From contig NC_019973.1 of NCBI RefSeq assembly GCF_000230995.2, positions 3,796,001 through 3,860,000 on the forward strand: a stretch of 64,000 bases of DNA, given 5' to 3'. How positions within the stretch are numbered: the stretch's first letter is position 1; every line of letters starts with the position of its first letter. Position numbers and translations under genes: made by a program. The DNA comes from Mesorhizobium australicum WSM2073 (lineage in GTDB: Bacteria > Pseudomonadota > Alphaproteobacteria > Rhizobiales > Rhizobiaceae). Below are positions 26,282-36,631 of the stretch, one piece after another. Under the pieces are notes generated by a model that had not been told where the DNA came from, did not search any database, and saw only the letters and a list, made by a program, of their open reading frames with translations.

Positions 26282-27301
26282 ATGACCGAATCAAAATCCA
26301 TGATCCTCGGCTGTGCCGGGAAAACGCTCACCCGCGAAGAGATCCGTTTCTATCGCAATGAGTGCCCGTGGGCCTTCATCCTGTTTGCCCGCAACATCGG
26401 CGAGGCCGAGCAGATCCGCGATCTCGTCGCCGAGATGCGCGACTGCATCGGGCGCCCGGACGCGCTGGTGTTCATCGACCAGGAAGGCGGCAGGGTGCAG
26501 CGCCTGCGACCGCCGCTGGCGCCGAACTATCCGGCCGGTGGCGCGCTGGGGGCGCTTTGGCGCGACGATCACGACGCAGGCGCGCGGGCCGCCTGGTTGA
26601 TGGCGCGGCTGCATGCCTTCGACCTCCTGCGCTACGGCATATCGGCGGATTGCCTGCCGGTGCTCGACGTCCCGATCGAAGGGGCCAGCGATGTCATCGG
26701 CGCGCGCGCCTATGGCAAGGATCCGCGTCCGGTCATCGAACTCGGCCGCGCCGCGGCCGAAGGCCTGATGGCGGGCGGCGTGCTGCCCGTGATGAAGCAT
26801 GTTCCGGGGCACGGCCGGGCGTTTGCCGACACGCATTTCGAGCTGCCTGTCGTCGACGCCTCGCTCAGCGATCTGCAACGGCACGACTTTGCCCCGTTCC
26901 GCGAACTCAACCATCTGCCGATGGCGATGACCGCGCATGTCGTCTACAGCGCCATCGATCCCAAGAATCCGGCGACGACTTCCGGCAAGGTCATCGACGA
27001 GATCATCCGCCGCGAGATCGGCTTCGACGGGCTCTTGATGAGCGACGACACCTCGATGAAGGCACTTTCTGGGGATTTCCCGACAAAGGCCGCCTCGATC
27101 CTTGCGGCCGGCTGTGATCTGGTCCTTCACTGCAACGGCGTTTTCGAGGAGATGGCGGGGATCGCATCGCGCACCAAAGGGCTTGAAGGCAAGTCGCTGG
27201 AGCGCGCCAAGCGAGCAATGGCCTATATAAAGAAAAGCGACACGGTAGAAGAAACCGAGATACGCGCTGAATTCGCCACCTATTTCGACGCGGTGGCATA
27301 G
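26282..27301 (+). CDS. nagZ: Beta-N-acetylhexosaminidase NagZ
   Basis: A 339-residue glycoside hydrolase family 3 enzyme acting in the cytosol on recycled muropeptides to release N-acetylglucosamine from 1,6-anhydro-MurNAc peptides. The flexible catalytic loop reads KHVPGHGRAFADTH (about 176-189) with the His-Asp pair, and the nucleophile motif is LLMSDDTSMKAL. IDQEGGRVQRL is the other family signature. It begins a run of genes, nagZ-scpA-scpB, separated by about 20 bases or overlaps. Confidence 0.95.
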   Translation: MTESKSMILGCAGKTLTREEIRFYRNECPWAFILFARNIGEAEQIRDLVAEMRDCIGRPDALVFIDQEGGRVQRLRPPLAPNYPAGGALGALWRDDHDAGARAAWLMARLHAFDLLRYGISADCLPVLDVPIEGASDVIGARAYGKDPRPVIELGRAAAEGLMAGGVLPVMKHVPGHGRAFADTHFELPVVDASLSDLQRHDFAPFRELNHLPMAMTAHVVYSAIDPKNPATTSGKVIDEIIRREIGFDGLLMSDDTSMKALSGDFPTKAASILAAGCDLVLHCNGVFEEMAGIASRTKGLEGKSLERAKRAMAYIKKSDTVEETEIRAEFATYFDAVA

Positions 27302-27321
27302 CCAAGGGAAGTGACAGGGCA

Positions 27322-28164
27322 GTGGCGGAAGCATTGGAAAGCAAGGCTCCGAAGGCCGCACCGATGGATCGCCTGTGGGCCGAGAATGACGATTCACGCG
27401 TCACCGGCGATCCGTCGCTGGTCGTCGACGTGGCCGGCTTCGAGGGCCCGCTCGACCTTCTCCTGCATCTTGCCCGTACCCAGAAGGTCGATCTGGCGCG
27501 CATTTCGATCCTGGCACTGGTCGAGCAATATCTGACCTTTGTCGAGACGGCGAGGGCGCTGCGGCTCGAACTTGCCGCCGACTATCTGGTGATGGCGGCT
27601 TGGCTGGCCTTCCTCAAGTCGAAGCTGCTGATTCCCAAGCAGCCGGGCGAGGAGGGCGAAAGCGGTGAGGAACTGGCGGCGGTGCTGCAGTTCCGGCTGA
27701 AGCGGCTCGAAGCCATGCGCGACGCGTCTGCGCGTCTGGTCAACCGCAACCGGCTCGGTCGCGACGTGTTCGCGCGCGGCATGCCGGAAATGGTGATCAT
27801 CGAGAAGCGCAACGCCTATTCGGCGTCGCTCTACGACTTGCTGACGGCCTATGCCCAGCAGCGGCAGAAGCAGGCGATCAACAACGTGACGATCGCCAGG
27901 CGCGGTGTCTGGTCGCTCAAGGACGCGCGCGACATCCTGACCCGCCTTGTCGGGGCTGTAAGCGACTGGACGACACTGGAAAGTTTCCTGATCGTGTACA
28001 TGACAAGCCCCGAGGAAAGGCGCACGGCGATCGCCAGTTCCTTCGCGGCAACATTGGAACTGGTGCGCGACGGCACGATGGACGTGCGGCAGGATCAGAC
28101 ATTTGCCCCGATCTATTTGCGCGGCCGCACGCAAGCAATCAAGGCAGTCGAGGTGGCATCATGA
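27322..28164 (+). CDS. scpA: Segregation and condensation protein A
   Basis: A 280-residue kleisin subunit of the bacterial SMC-ScpAB condensin. Characteristic are VAGFEGPLDLLLHLARTQKVD at the start of the N-terminal domain, LAADYLVMAAWLAFLKSKLL, and a C-terminal winged helix (about 200-275). The start is GTG at 27322 (MAEALESK after formylation). Its stop overlaps the scpB start by ATGA. Confidence 0.95.
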   Translation: MAEALESKAPKAAPMDRLWAENDDSRVTGDPSLVVDVAGFEGPLDLLLHLARTQKVDLARISILALVEQYLTFVETARALRLELAADYLVMAAWLAFLKSKLLIPKQPGEEGESGEELAAVLQFRLKRLEAMRDASARLVNRNRLGRDVFARGMPEMVIIEKRNAYSASLYDLLTAYAQQRQKQAINNVTIARRGVWSLKDARDILTRLVGAVSDWTTLESFLIVYMTSPEERRTAIASSFAATLELVRDGTMDVRQDQTFAPIYLRGRTQAIKAVEVAS

Positions 28165-28925
28165 GCGAACGCGCCAACGCTTCGGTTATCCCGTTCAAGG
28201 TCGAGGACGAGCCTGGGCAGGAGTGGTTCTCCGAGGATGTGGCCGAGCAGGTGCAGAACCCGGCCGAGCGTCTGCATATGGCGGAAGCCGTGCGCATGGC
28301 GGAGGCGATCGTGTTCGCCAGCGCCGAACCCGTCAGCGAAAAGCAGCTTGCCGCACGCCTTCCCGATGGCATCAATGTCGCGCTAGCCATGAGGGAGCTG
28401 CAGCAGATCTACGCCCGGCGCGGCGTCAATCTGGTGCGGGTTGGCGATGCCTGGGCCTTCCGAACCGCTGGCGACCTGGCTTTCCTGATGAGCCGCGATA
28501 CGGTGCAGCAGCGCAAGCTGTCACGGGCGGCGCTCGAGGTGCTGGCGATCATAGCCTACCACCAGCCGGTGACGCGCGCCGAGATCGAGGACATCAGAGG
28601 TGTCGAAACCTCGAAGGGCACGCTCGACACGCTGCTCGAAACGGAATGGGTGCGCATGCGCGGCCGCCGCAAAACGCCCGGCCGCCCCGTCACCTATGGC
28701 ACCACCGAAACCTTCCTCGACCATTTCGCACTCGAGGAAATCCGTGATCTTCCAGGCATGGAGGAACTGAAAGGCGCCGGCCTGCTTTCGGGCCGCATGC
28801 CGTCGAATTTCTCCATCCCGCAACCGCCGGCCGATCCCGACGCGCTGACCGAGGACGAGGATCCGCTGACCGACATCGACCTCGAGGAGCTCGGTCTGCT
28901 GACGCCGCGCGTCACGGAAGATTGA
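28161..28925 (+). CDS. scpB: Segregation and condensation protein B
   Basis: A 254-residue protein with two winged-helix domains: RMAEAIVFASAEPVSEKQLA in the first, and RAALEVLAIIAYHQPVTRAE followed by IEDIRGVETSKGTLDTLLE in the second, plus the GRRKTPGRPVTYGTTETFLDHF ending typical of ScpB (shown here in part). It dimerises on ScpA. The tail (TEDEDPLTDIDLEELGLL) is acidic. The overlap with scpA implies coupled translation and balanced stoichiometry. Confidence 0.94.
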   Translation: MSERANASVIPFKVEDEPGQEWFSEDVAEQVQNPAERLHMAEAVRMAEAIVFASAEPVSEKQLAARLPDGINVALAMRELQQIYARRGVNLVRVGDAWAFRTAGDLAFLMSRDTVQQRKLSRAALEVLAIIAYHQPVTRAEIEDIRGVETSKGTLDTLLETEWVRMRGRRKTPGRPVTYGTTETFLDHFALEEIRDLPGMEELKGAGLLSGRMPSNFSIPQPPADPDALTEDEDPLTDIDLEELGLLTPRVTED

Positions 28926-29105
28926 CCACGAGCGCCTTTCAAAAGCTGCTTTCCGGCTTTACATGCGCCGTTTGGTAGCGGGCCGCATCGCCGAAAATGC
29001 GTGACATCCGTCGGCCTTTCATAAACTCTGTCGCGGTTGTGTTTGAATCCCAAAGCGAAAACGCATAGATCATCGCCAGGGAAAACATTCGAGAGAGATT
29101 TGGCT

Positions 29106-29327
29106 ATGGGTTCATTTTCGATTTGGCACTGGATGATCGTGCTGGTGATCGTGCTGCTGGTGTTCGGCCGCGGCAAGATTCCCGAGCTGATGGGTGACAT
29201 GGCCAAGGGCATCAAGAGCTTCAAGAAAGGCATGGCCGACGACGACGTTGCCGACGACAAGCGCACCGTCGAACACCGTGCCGATGAGACCGTTTCGGCC
29301 GCGAAGGAAAAGGCCAGCAAGAGCTGA
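29106..29327 (+). CDS. tatA: Twin-arginine translocase subunit TatA
   Basis: A 73-residue protein: [20 protein letters not shown] transmembrane helix, the [20 protein letters not shown] hinge and amphipathic helix, and a charged tail. It forms the variable pore of the Tat system for folded proteins. The start MGSFS at 29106 is the standard one; upstream in-frame residues from 29037 are a leader extension. It is first in tatABC, about 180 bases after scpB. Confidence 0.96.
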   Translation: MGSFSIWHWMIVLVIVLLVFGRGKIPELMGDMAKGIKSFKKGMADDDVADDKRTVEHRADETVSAAKEKASKS

Positions 29328-29356
29328 GCCAAAAGTTCTAGTCGGAACAGATTGCC

Positions 29357-30127
29357 ATGTTTGAAGTCGGCTGGACCGAAATGCTGGTGATCGCGATCGT
29401 CATGATCGTGGTCGTCGGGCCCAAGGATTTGCCCAACATGCTGCGCACATTCGGCCGCACGACGGCGAAGTTGCGCGCCATGGCCGCCGATTTCCAGAAG
29501 CAATTCAACGAGGCCTTGAAGGAAGCCGAGCTCGACGACGTCAAGAAGTCGGTCGACGAACTCCGGGGTCTCAGCCCAGTCGCCGAGATCAAGAAGCAGC
29601 TCAATCCGTTCGAGCAGGCGGCAGCCGATGTGCGCGCCGGCGTCGACGCGGCGATGAAGCCGAAGCCGGCCGCCGCCGATCCATCGGCCCCTGCCGCGGC
29701 GACGCCACAGGCGGCCGAGCCGTTGAAGAACGGTGCAACGACCATGCCTGGCGTCAATGGCCCGGAAGTCACGACCCCAGCATCGATGTTCCCGGCGATG
29801 ACCGATGAATCGGTGGTGGCGGCTTCCACGGAACCGAAGGCATCCAAGAAAACCGCCAAGGCGGTGCCGGCTTCAAAAGCGCCATCCATTAAGGTGGTGG
29901 CGGCAAAAGCCTCACCCGCGGGGGCGGCAAAAACCGCACCCACGCCCAAGGCGTCGACAAAGGCCACGACAGCGGCAGTTCCTGAAACCGCGGCTGTGAC
30001 GAAGCCTGCCGTCGCCAAGGCGCCTGCAGCCAAGGCGCCTGCTGCCAAGGCGCCTGCGAAAACCGAACCGAAACCTGCTGGGGCCAAGAAGCCGGTAGCC
30101 AAAAAGACGGCTGGAGCCGCCAAGTGA
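29357..30127 (+). CDS. tatB: Twin-arginine translocase subunit TatB
   Basis: A 256-residue protein starting MFEVGWTEMLVIAIVMIVVV with the TatB-type E-M-L in the helix and GPKDLPNMLRTFGRTTAKLR amphipathic helix. It is longer than enterobacterial TatB because of an Ala/Lys/Pro-rich tail with repeated APAAK units (about 170-256). TatB joins TatC to form the signal-peptide receptor. Its stop overlaps tatC by ATGA. Confidence 0.95.
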   Translation: MFEVGWTEMLVIAIVMIVVVGPKDLPNMLRTFGRTTAKLRAMAADFQKQFNEALKEAELDDVKKSVDELRGLSPVAEIKKQLNPFEQAAADVRAGVDAAMKPKPAAADPSAPAAATPQAAEPLKNGATTMPGVNGPEVTTPASMFPAMTDESVVAASTEPKASKKTAKAVPASKAPSIKVVAAKASPAGAAKTAPTPKASTKATTAAVPETAAVTKPAVAKAPAAKAPAAKAPAKTEPKPAGAKKPVAKKTAGAAK

Positions 30128-30999
30128 GCGTTTCGGACAAGGAAAAGGACGAGATCGAAAAATCGTCGGCGCCTCTGATGGAGCATCTGATCGAGCTGCG
30201 CAGGCGGTTGATCTGGTCTCTCGGTGGCTTCTTCGTTGCCTTCCTGGTTTGCTTCTTCTTTGCCAAGAGGCTGTTCAACCTTCTGGTTGTCCCCTTCAAG
30301 TGGGCGACGAAATGGGCAGGGCTGGACCCGCACAAGGTCGAGCTGATCTATACCGCGCCGCAGGAATTCTTCTTCACGCAGGTCAAGCTCGCCATGTTCG
30401 GCGGCATGGTCATCGCCTTTCCGCTGATCGCCACGCAGATCTACAAATTCATTGCGCCTGGGCTCTACAAGAACGAGCGCAATGCCTTCCTGCCGTTCCT
30501 GATCGCATCGCCCATCCTGTTCCTGATGGGCGCCTCGCTGGTCTATTTCTTCTTCACGCCGATGGTGATGTGGTTCTTCCTCGCCATGCAGCAGGTCGGC
30601 ACCGATGACCAGGTACAGATTTCGCTGCTGCCGAAAGTGTCGGAATATCTCAGCCTGATCATGACGTTGATCTTCTCCTTCGGCCTGGTGTTCCAGCTGC
30701 CGGTGGTAACCAGCCTGATGACGCGCGTCGGCATGCTGTCGTCCAAGGCGCTGGCCGAAAAACGCAAATGGGCGATCGTCATCGCCTTCATCGTTGCCGC
30801 GGTGCTGACACCTCCGGATCCGATGAGCCAGATCGGCTTGGCCATTCCGACCATCCTTCTCTACGAGGTTTCCATCTGGGCCGCGCGGTGGATCGAGCGC
30901 GACCAGGAGAAACAGCGGCTTGCGCGCGAGAAGCAGGAAGCCGGCGAGACCGTGGCCGGCAAGGCGCCGGACGAGCCGCCAGCGCCGGCGGCCTCGTAG
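30124..30999 (+). CDS. tatC: Twin-arginine translocase subunit TatC
   Basis: A 291-residue inner-membrane protein with six helices. The N-terminal cytosolic part [19 protein letters not shown] carries the conserved E and RRR used to bind the twin-arginine signal; [20 protein letters not shown] and [20 protein letters not shown] follow, and [10 protein letters not shown] later. The C-terminus is a charged tail. Translation is coupled to tatB. Confidence 0.97.
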   Translation: MSVSDKEKDEIEKSSAPLMEHLIELRRRLIWSLGGFFVAFLVCFFFAKRLFNLLVVPFKWATKWAGLDPHKVELIYTAPQEFFFTQVKLAMFGGMVIAFPLIATQIYKFIAPGLYKNERNAFLPFLIASPILFLMGASLVYFFFTPMVMWFFLAMQQVGTDDQVQISLLPKVSEYLSLIMTLIFSFGLVFQLPVVTSLMTRVGMLSSKALAEKRKWAIVIAFIVAAVLTPPDPMSQIGLAIPTILLYEVSIWAARWIERDQEKQRLAREKQEAGETVAGKAPDEPPAPAAS

Positions 31000-31100
31000 G
31001 GCATCGGCGGCGGCGGAAAACGACAACCGCCGCCCGGCCCATCTTGCATCGATCAAGGATGCGGTTTACGCCCCTCAAACCTAGCTTGAGGACGGACACC

Positions 31101-32405
31101 ATGCTTGACATCAAATGGATTCGCGACAACCCGAAGGCCCTTGTCGAGGCGCTCACCAAGCGCTCGTGGTCGGCGGATGAGGCGCAGTCCACGGTCGACG
31201 GGCTGATCGCCAAGGACGAGGCGCGGCGCGAACATGTCACCGAGCTGCAGACCAGGCAGGAGCGCCGCAACGCCGCCTCGAAGGAGATCGGCAACGCCAT
31301 GCGTTCGGGCGATGCCGCCCTTGCCGAGAAACTCAAGGCCGAAGTCGGCGAGATCAAGACCTTCATCCAGAACGGCGAGGCGCGCGAGCGCGAGCTTGAC
31401 AAGGCGCTGAACGATGCGCTGGCGGTGCTGCCGAATGTGCCGTTCGGCGACGTGCCGGTCGGCAAGGACGAGCACGACAATGTCGTCAAGCATGTCGTCG
31501 GCAAGGTGCCGACACGGCCGAACTGGGTGAAGGAGCATTTCGAGATCGGCGAAGCGCTCGGCATGATGGATTTCGAGCGCGCGGCGAAACTGTCGGGATC
31601 GCGCTTCACCGTGCTCAGGAGTGGTCTGGCGCGGATGGAACGCGCCATCGGCCAGTTCATGCTCGACCTGCACACGACGGAGCATGGCTATGAGGAAGTG
31701 ATCCCGCCGCTGATGGTGAAGGACGACGTTCTGTTCGGCACCAACCAGTTGCCGAAGTTCGAGGAGGATCTGTTCTTCACGCCACATGGAGAGGGCAGGC
31801 TTGGCCTGATCCCGACCGCCGAAGTGCCGCTCACCAACCTCGTGCGCGAAGAAATCACGGCGCATGAAAAGCTGCCGCTGCGCTTCACGGCGCTGACGCC
31901 CTGCTTTCGTTCCGAGGCAGGCTCGGCGGGACGCGATACGCGCGGCATGCTGCGCCAGCATCAATTCTACAAGGTCGAGCTGGTCTCGATCACCGACCAG
32001 GAATCCTCACTCGCCGAGCATGAGCGGATGACACAATGCGCCGAGGAAGTCTTGAAGCGGCTTGAGCTGCCGTTCCGGACTATGGTGCTCTGCACCGGCG
32101 ACATGGGTTTTGGCGCGCGCAAGACCTATGACATCGAGGTCTGGTTGCCCGGCCAGAACGCCTATCGCGAAATCTCGTCCTGCTCTGTCTGCGGCGATTT
32201 CCAGGCGCGCCGTATGGATGCCCGTTACAAGGACAAGGATGGTAAGGGCAACCGCTTCGTCCATACGCTGAACGGTTCGGGCACCGCTGTCGGCCGCGCG
32301 CTCATAGCTGTCATCGAAAACTATCAGAATGAGGATGGCAGCGTAACCATTCCTGAAGTGCTGCGGCCTTACATGGGTGGGCTGGAAAAGATCGAATCGA
32401 AATAA
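31101..32405 (+). CDS. serS: Seryl-tRNA synthetase
   Basis: A 434-residue class II synthetase. The N-terminal two-helix coiled coil (about 1-105) binds the long arm of tRNA-Ser. Motif 2 is [20 protein letters not shown], motif 3 [19 protein letters not shown], and [10 protein letters not shown] precedes the active site. [14 protein letters not shown] at 31101 is the normal start. The stop codon shares one base with the surE start (TAATG), making serS-surE-pcm a tight operon. Confidence 0.97.
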   Translation: MLDIKWIRDNPKALVEALTKRSWSADEAQSTVDGLIAKDEARREHVTELQTRQERRNAASKEIGNAMRSGDAALAEKLKAEVGEIKTFIQNGEARERELDKALNDALAVLPNVPFGDVPVGKDEHDNVVKHVVGKVPTRPNWVKEHFEIGEALGMMDFERAAKLSGSRFTVLRSGLARMERAIGQFMLDLHTTEHGYEEVIPPLMVKDDVLFGTNQLPKFEEDLFFTPHGEGRLGLIPTAEVPLTNLVREEITAHEKLPLRFTALTPCFRSEAGSAGRDTRGMLRQHQFYKVELVSITDQESSLAEHERMTQCAEEVLKRLELPFRTMVLCTGDMGFGARKTYDIEVWLPGQNAYREISSCSVCGDFQARRMDARYKDKDGKGNRFVHTLNGSGTAVGRALIAVIENYQNEDGSVTIPEVLRPYMGGLEKIESK

Positions 32406-33163
32406 TGCGCATTCTTCTGACCAATGACGACGGCATTCATGCCGAGGGCCTGGCGTCGCTCGAGCGCGTCGCCCGCACCCTGTCCGACGATGTCTGGGTG
32501 GTGGCGCCGGAACAGGACCAGTCGGGCTATGCGCATTCGCTGTCGATTTCGGAGCCGCTGCGGTTGCGGAAAATCGGCGAAAGGCATTTTGCCGTGCGCG
32601 GCACGCCAACCGATTGCGTCATCATGGGCGTCAAGAAGATCCTGCCCGGTGCGCCCGACCTGATCCTGTCCGGTATCAATTCGGGCGCCAACATCGCCGA
32701 CGACGTCACCTATTCCGGTACCGTCGCCGGCGCCATGGAAGGCGCGCTGCTCGGCATCCGGTCGATAGCGCTCAGCCAGGGCTACAGCACTGTCGGCGAG
32801 GATCGCGTCGTCCCCTATGAGACCACCGAAGCGCTGGCGCCGGCACTGCTGAAGAAGCTCGTCGCGACGCCGCTGCCGGACGGCGTCCTGCTCAACGTCA
32901 ATTTTCCCAACTGCCTTCCCGAGGAAGTGGCCGGCACGGTGGTCACCACGCAGGGCAAGCTGGTGCACAGCCTGTGGGTCGACGAGCGCCGCGACGGGCG
33001 CGGCCTGCCTTATTACTGGCTGCGCTTCGGCCGCGAGCCGGTCGAGGGCAAGCAGGGCACCGATCTCTTTGCCCTGCGCAACAGGCTGGTGTCGGTGACG
33101 CCGCTGCAGCTTGACCTTACCGCGCATGAGATCCGTGACCAGCTGAGCAAGGCGCTTGCATGA
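32405..33163 (+). CDS. surE: 5'-nucleotidase SurE
   Basis: A 252-residue survival protein. The metal site is formed by [14 protein letters not shown] (D8, D9) and by [20 protein letters not shown], whose Ser and Asn are ligands. It dephosphorylates nucleoside monophosphates and short polyphosphate. Start and stop both overlap neighbours (serS by one base, pcm by ATGA). Confidence 0.96.
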   Translation: MRILLTNDDGIHAEGLASLERVARTLSDDVWVVAPEQDQSGYAHSLSISEPLRLRKIGERHFAVRGTPTDCVIMGVKKILPGAPDLILSGINSGANIADDVTYSGTVAGAMEGALLGIRSIALSQGYSTVGEDRVVPYETTEALAPALLKKLVATPLPDGVLLNVNFPNCLPEEVAGTVVTTQGKLVHSLWVDERRDGRGLPYYWLRFGREPVEGKQGTDLFALRNRLVSVTPLQLDLTAHEIRDQLSKALA

Positions 33164-33819
33164 ATCAGGGCTTTCCAATCGATGATCGCGAAGGATTTGC
33201 CGCTTTCCTGCTGCGCCTGCGCGGCAGGGGAACGGTGCCGAAGGCGCTGATCGCGGCTTTCGAGGCAACGCCGCGACGCGGCTTCCTGGCAGCGCAATAC
33301 CACCAGATCGCCTGGTCGGACCGCATGCTGCCGATCGAATGCGGCGAAGCGATCGAAGGGGCGGATCTGCAGGCGGCGGTGATCGCCGCATTGGCCATTG
33401 AAACGGGAAACCGCGTGCTCGAGATCGGCACCGGTTCCGGCTACACATCGGCTGTCATGTCGCGGCTGGCGGCGCGGATCGTGACCGTGGATCGGTACAA
33501 GACGCTGGTCGAGCAAGCCAGGCAGCGTTTCGAGGCACTCGGCATAGGCAATGCCATCGTGCGGCAGGCCGATGGTTCCAACGGATTGCCCAATGAAGGG
33601 CCGTTTGACCGCATCGTCGCCTGGGCTGCATTCGACAGTTTGCCGCGCTTCCTGCTCGACCAATTGTCGAGCGGCGGCATCGTCATCGCGCCGATCGGGC
33701 CGGAGGAGGGCGAGCAGGTGCTGGCCAAGCTCACCAAGGTCGGCAGCCGTTTCGAGCGCGAGGATATCGGCCTCGTGCGGCTGCAGCCGATCCTGCGAAG
33801 CATTGCAGCGGTTATCTAG
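33160..33819 (+). CDS. pcm: Protein-L-isoaspartate O-methyltransferase
   Basis: A 219-residue enzyme that methylates isoaspartyl residues for repair of damaged proteins. SAM motif I is [16 protein letters not shown] (about 87-102); the early ATPRRGFL and [14 protein letters not shown] segments are standard for PIMT. The surE-pcm coupling, followed by a NlpD-like gene, is the same order as surE-pcm-nlpD in gammaproteobacteria. Confidence 0.94.
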   Translation: MNQGFPIDDREGFAAFLLRLRGRGTVPKALIAAFEATPRRGFLAAQYHQIAWSDRMLPIECGEAIEGADLQAAVIAALAIETGNRVLEIGTGSGYTSAVMSRLAARIVTVDRYKTLVEQARQRFEALGIGNAIVRQADGSNGLPNEGPFDRIVAWAAFDSLPRFLLDQLSSGGIVIAPIGPEEGEQVLAKLTKVGSRFEREDIGLVRLQPILRSIAAVI

Positions 33820-33983
33820 TTTCCGGCCGGCCGCCGGATCTCTTTCGGGCTCGCCATCGTGCCGCTGATCATCCCCAAATGTTTTAAGAAAATTTTCGTC
33901 GGATTCTAATGGGTTAACCGGCCAGTAACATTAACGCGCTTTAATCCTGTCCAGTTGGTGCAGCGTTTGTGCGGGTTAGTGCG

Positions 33984-35516
33984 ATGCAACTCAGTGTTTT
34001 GAAGACAAATAGTCGCAATCTGGCGCGGGGCTGCGCTGTTCTGATGATTGCAGGCGCGGCGGCCGGGTGCAGTTCCCAGGCTTCGCGGTTCAACAGTGTC
34101 GACGACGTCTTCACGTCCTCGACCAACAATCAACGTGCCATCATCAACAAGCAGGATGCGGTGCAGCCTTATCCGGGCGATGTCTCGGCTGCTCCGCTTG
34201 ATGGCAGCCACACGCAGTCGGTGAGCCGTTCCAGCCTCGATCCGGTTTCGAGCCGGCCTTTGCCGCCGCCGGCTTCCGCGCAGGCGCAGCCGGCTCCAGC
34301 GCTCGCGCCTGCCGCCAATCCGGTGCGTGTCGCATCGGCGCCGGCCTTGGTTCGGCCCGCTCCTCATGTCGACAGGACGACGACCGGCACTGTCGCGCCG
34401 GCCGCCAAGCCTTTCAAGAATGCCCAGCCCGACGAGCCGAGGATGGCCCAGGCAGGCACGCCGCACGCGACCGAAATCACCGTCAGGGACGGCGAGACCA
34501 TTTCCGGCCTGGCGGCGCATTACAAGGTGCCGGCCGATGTCATCATGAAGGTGAATGGCCTGAGCCCGACCAAGGGGCTGAAGACCGGCCAGAAGATCGT
34601 CATCCCGGCCTATGCCTATTCGAGCAAGGCCGAGCCGAAGGTCGCCGACGCAAAGCCGGCAAAGGACAGCAAGCATGACCTGCCGGCCAGCGCGCCGGAC
34701 AAGGTGGCGGTGCTGCCGCAGCAGCCTAAGCTGAAGGAGGGCAAGTCCGCCGCCCAGGTCGATGCGTCGGCCACGGCGAACCAGCCCAAGGAACCCAAGC
34801 CGGCGCAGATGGCCAAGGCAACCGGCGCCGCCGGTACGTATACGGTCCAGTCGGGTGACACGATGTCCTCGATTGCCAGAAAGACCGGCGTCGGCGTGGT
34901 CGCGCTGAAGCAGGCCAACGGCATGAAGGACGGCATATTGAAAATCGGCCAGACCTTGAAGGTGCCGGGCGGCGGAACGGCGACGGTTGCCAGCGCCAAG
35001 CCGGCCAAGGTCGATCCGGTGACCACCGCGACAACGCAAGTCCCGGCAAAGGCCACGCCTTCGGAAACGCTGGCCTCCTACACGCCGCCGAAGAAGGACG
35101 CCAAGGTCATCCAGCAGGCCGAGGACGACGACGCGGTGGCACCCGATGCCACCGGCATCGGCAAGATGCGCTGGCCGGTGCGCGGCCGGGTGATCTCCGG
35201 TTTCGGATCCGGCAAGGACGGCGTCGATATCGCCGTGCCCACGGGCACGCCGGTCAAGGCGGCCGAGAACGGTGTTGTCATCTATGCCGGCGACGGCCTC
35301 AAGGAATTCGGCAACACGGTGCTAGTGCGCCATGAGAACGGCCTGGTCACCGTGTATGGCCATGCCAGCTCGATCGAGGTCCAGCGCGGCCAGAAGGTCA
35401 AGCGCGGCCAGGAAATCGCGCTCTCGGGCATGAGCGGCACGACGGATTCGCCGAAGCTGCACTTCGAAGTGCGCAAGAACTCCGCCCCGGTCGATCCGTC
35501 AGGCTATCTCGAATAG
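33984..35516 (+). CDS. nlpD: NlpD-like lipoprotein: two LysM domains and a degenerate M23 domain
   Basis: About 510 residues. A lipoprotein signal (AVLMIAGAAAGCSSQ) gives Cys as the lipid site. LysM 1 (ITVRDGETISGLAAHYKVPA) and LysM 2 (YTVQSGDTMSSIARKTGVGV) bind peptidoglycan. The C-terminal M23 domain starts MRWPVRGRVISGFGSGKDGV. The first zinc ligand His of the HxGxD motif is Lys here (KDGVD), while YGHAS and LHFEV keep theirs, so it probably activates amidases rather than cutting. ATG at 33984 is preferred; GTG at 33969 is possible. A terminator follows. Confidence 0.85.
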   Translation: MQLSVLKTNSRNLARGCAVLMIAGAAAGCSSQASRFNSVDDVFTSSTNNQRAIINKQDAVQPYPGDVSAAPLDGSHTQSVSRSSLDPVSSRPLPPPASAQAQPAPALAPAANPVRVASAPALVRPAPHVDRTTTGTVAPAAKPFKNAQPDEPRMAQAGTPHATEITVRDGETISGLAAHYKVPADVIMKVNGLSPTKGLKTGQKIVIPAYAYSSKAEPKVADAKPAKDSKHDLPASAPDKVAVLPQQPKLKEGKSAAQVDASATANQPKEPKPAQMAKATGAAGTYTVQSGDTMSSIARKTGVGVVALKQANGMKDGILKIGQTLKVPGGGTATVASAKPAKVDPVTTATTQVPAKATPSETLASYTPPKKDAKVIQQAEDDDAVAPDATGIGKMRWPVRGRVISGFGSGKDGVDIAVPTGTPVKAAENGVVIYAGDGLKEFGNTVLVRHENGLVTVYGHASSIEVQRGQKVKRGQEIALSGMSGTTDSPKLHFEVRKNSAPVDPSGYLE

Positions 35517-35569
35517 AAGAAAAAAAGCGATATGCGGGCCGCCTGACCTCCAGTCCAGCCCGCCGGCTG

Positions 35570-35597
35570 AGCCCGTTCCGCAAGGAGCGGGCTTTTT
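35570..35597 (+). terminator. Terminator after the nlpD-like gene
   Basis: AGCCCGTTCC-GCAA-GGAGCGGGCT pairs with one mismatch and is followed by TTTTTC. It ends the serS-surE-pcm-nlpD run. Confidence 0.85.
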
Positions 35598-35619
35598 CAG
35601 TTCTGTCGAAGGCCGGCCC

Positions 35620-36516
35620 TCAAGCGCGGAGATGATCACGCAGCGTGTCGGCGATCATGACCTCAAGGCTGCTGGCCTTGATACCGAGAAGCACCTCGGC
35701 GTCGGAAGAATCCACCAGCAAGGGGTTCTCGAAAAGATAGCTCATCTCGATGAGCTCATGCATACCCAATGCTTCCATCTCGGCAATCGAATAAGAACGG
35801 ATTTCTGAAACCTCCTGTCGAAGCATCGCAGCGGTTTTCTGGATGAGCTCCCGGGGTGAGGCGTATTGCGAGGGGACGTGAAACGCCCGTCCCCATTCGC
35901 CCGTGAAGCGGGAAGCCGCGACCAGCGTCTTGGCGACGTCCTTGGTGAAGGCCCAGGCATGCGTCGCATCGAGGTTTCCAATGAAAGCGGTAGGCTTCCC
36001 TTCGATGATGGAGGGCAGGGCGACCAGCGAGAAGTAGCTGATCGCGCTGTGGCCGAGATAGTCGCTGGACCGCACTTCGATTGCCGGCACGTCGGCACGG
36101 GCGGCTCGCTGCCACATGATCGTCCTGGCCGTTCCCTTCTTCGAAGTAGGATCCAGGGACAGGTCGGAACGAAGCGGGCTATCGGCATTTTCCCCATAGC
36201 CATAGAGGTTGCCCAACACGATGAGTTTCGCGCCGACCGCTTCGGCCGCGCGCACGGTGCCGTCGATGATGGGGAAAAAATCGGTTGGCCACCTGTGATA
36301 GGTGGCCATGGCGCACATGAAGATGGCATCGGCGCCTTGGCAGACACGCGCGAGTTCCGACGCATCGGTAGCATCGGCCTGCATGGGCCGCACGTTCCGC
36401 AATGCGTTGGAGCCGACGCTTCGGCTGGTGAGAACGACATCATGTCCTTCCTCGCCAAGAAGGCGAGCGGTTTCGCGACCGACCGGGCCCGCTCCGACAA
36501 CAACATAGAAACTCAT
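35620..36516 (-). CDS. NAD(P)-dependent epimerase/reductase-like protein
   Basis: A 298-residue short-chain (extended SDR/NmrA-like) protein. The dinucleotide motif is VVVGAGPVGRETARLL (about 6-21) with G-x-G-x-x-G; further on AIFMCAMATYHRWPTDFFP and a Y-G-Y segment (GNLYGYGENAD) that could hold a catalytic Tyr. It is divergent from an AraC regulator 115 bases away, a standard regulator-target pair. The start at 36516 (MSFYVVV) fits the domain; the open frame up to 36633 runs into the intergenic region. Confidence 0.8.
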   Translation of the reverse strand: MSFYVVVGAGPVGRETARLLGEEGHDVVLTSRSVGSNALRNVRPMQADATDASELARVCQGADAIFMCAMATYHRWPTDFFPIIDGTVRAAEAVGAKLIVLGNLYGYGENADSPLRSDLSLDPTSKKGTARTIMWQRAARADVPAIEVRSSDYLGHSAISYFSLVALPSIIEGKPTAFIGNLDATHAWAFTKDVAKTLVAASRFTGEWGRAFHVPSQYASPRELIQKTAAMLRQEVSEIRSYSIAEMEALGMHELIEMSYLFENPLLVDSSDAEVLLGIKASSLEVMIADTLRDHLRA

Positions 36517-36631
36517 GGTGTAACCTCTCGTCCAAGTTTGATGGAGAGGCGTGAGTACAGGTCGACGGCATTGAAAATCGCGCGGGAATTGCCAAATCTC
36601 GGACAGGTTTTGCCATGAATCGAGAGAGAGC

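Noticed and set aside
33915..33945. CtrA-type site (TTAA-N-TTAA) upstream of the nlpD-like gene
   Set aside because: The two TTAA pairs have spacings of 13 and 6, not 7. Match is too weak.
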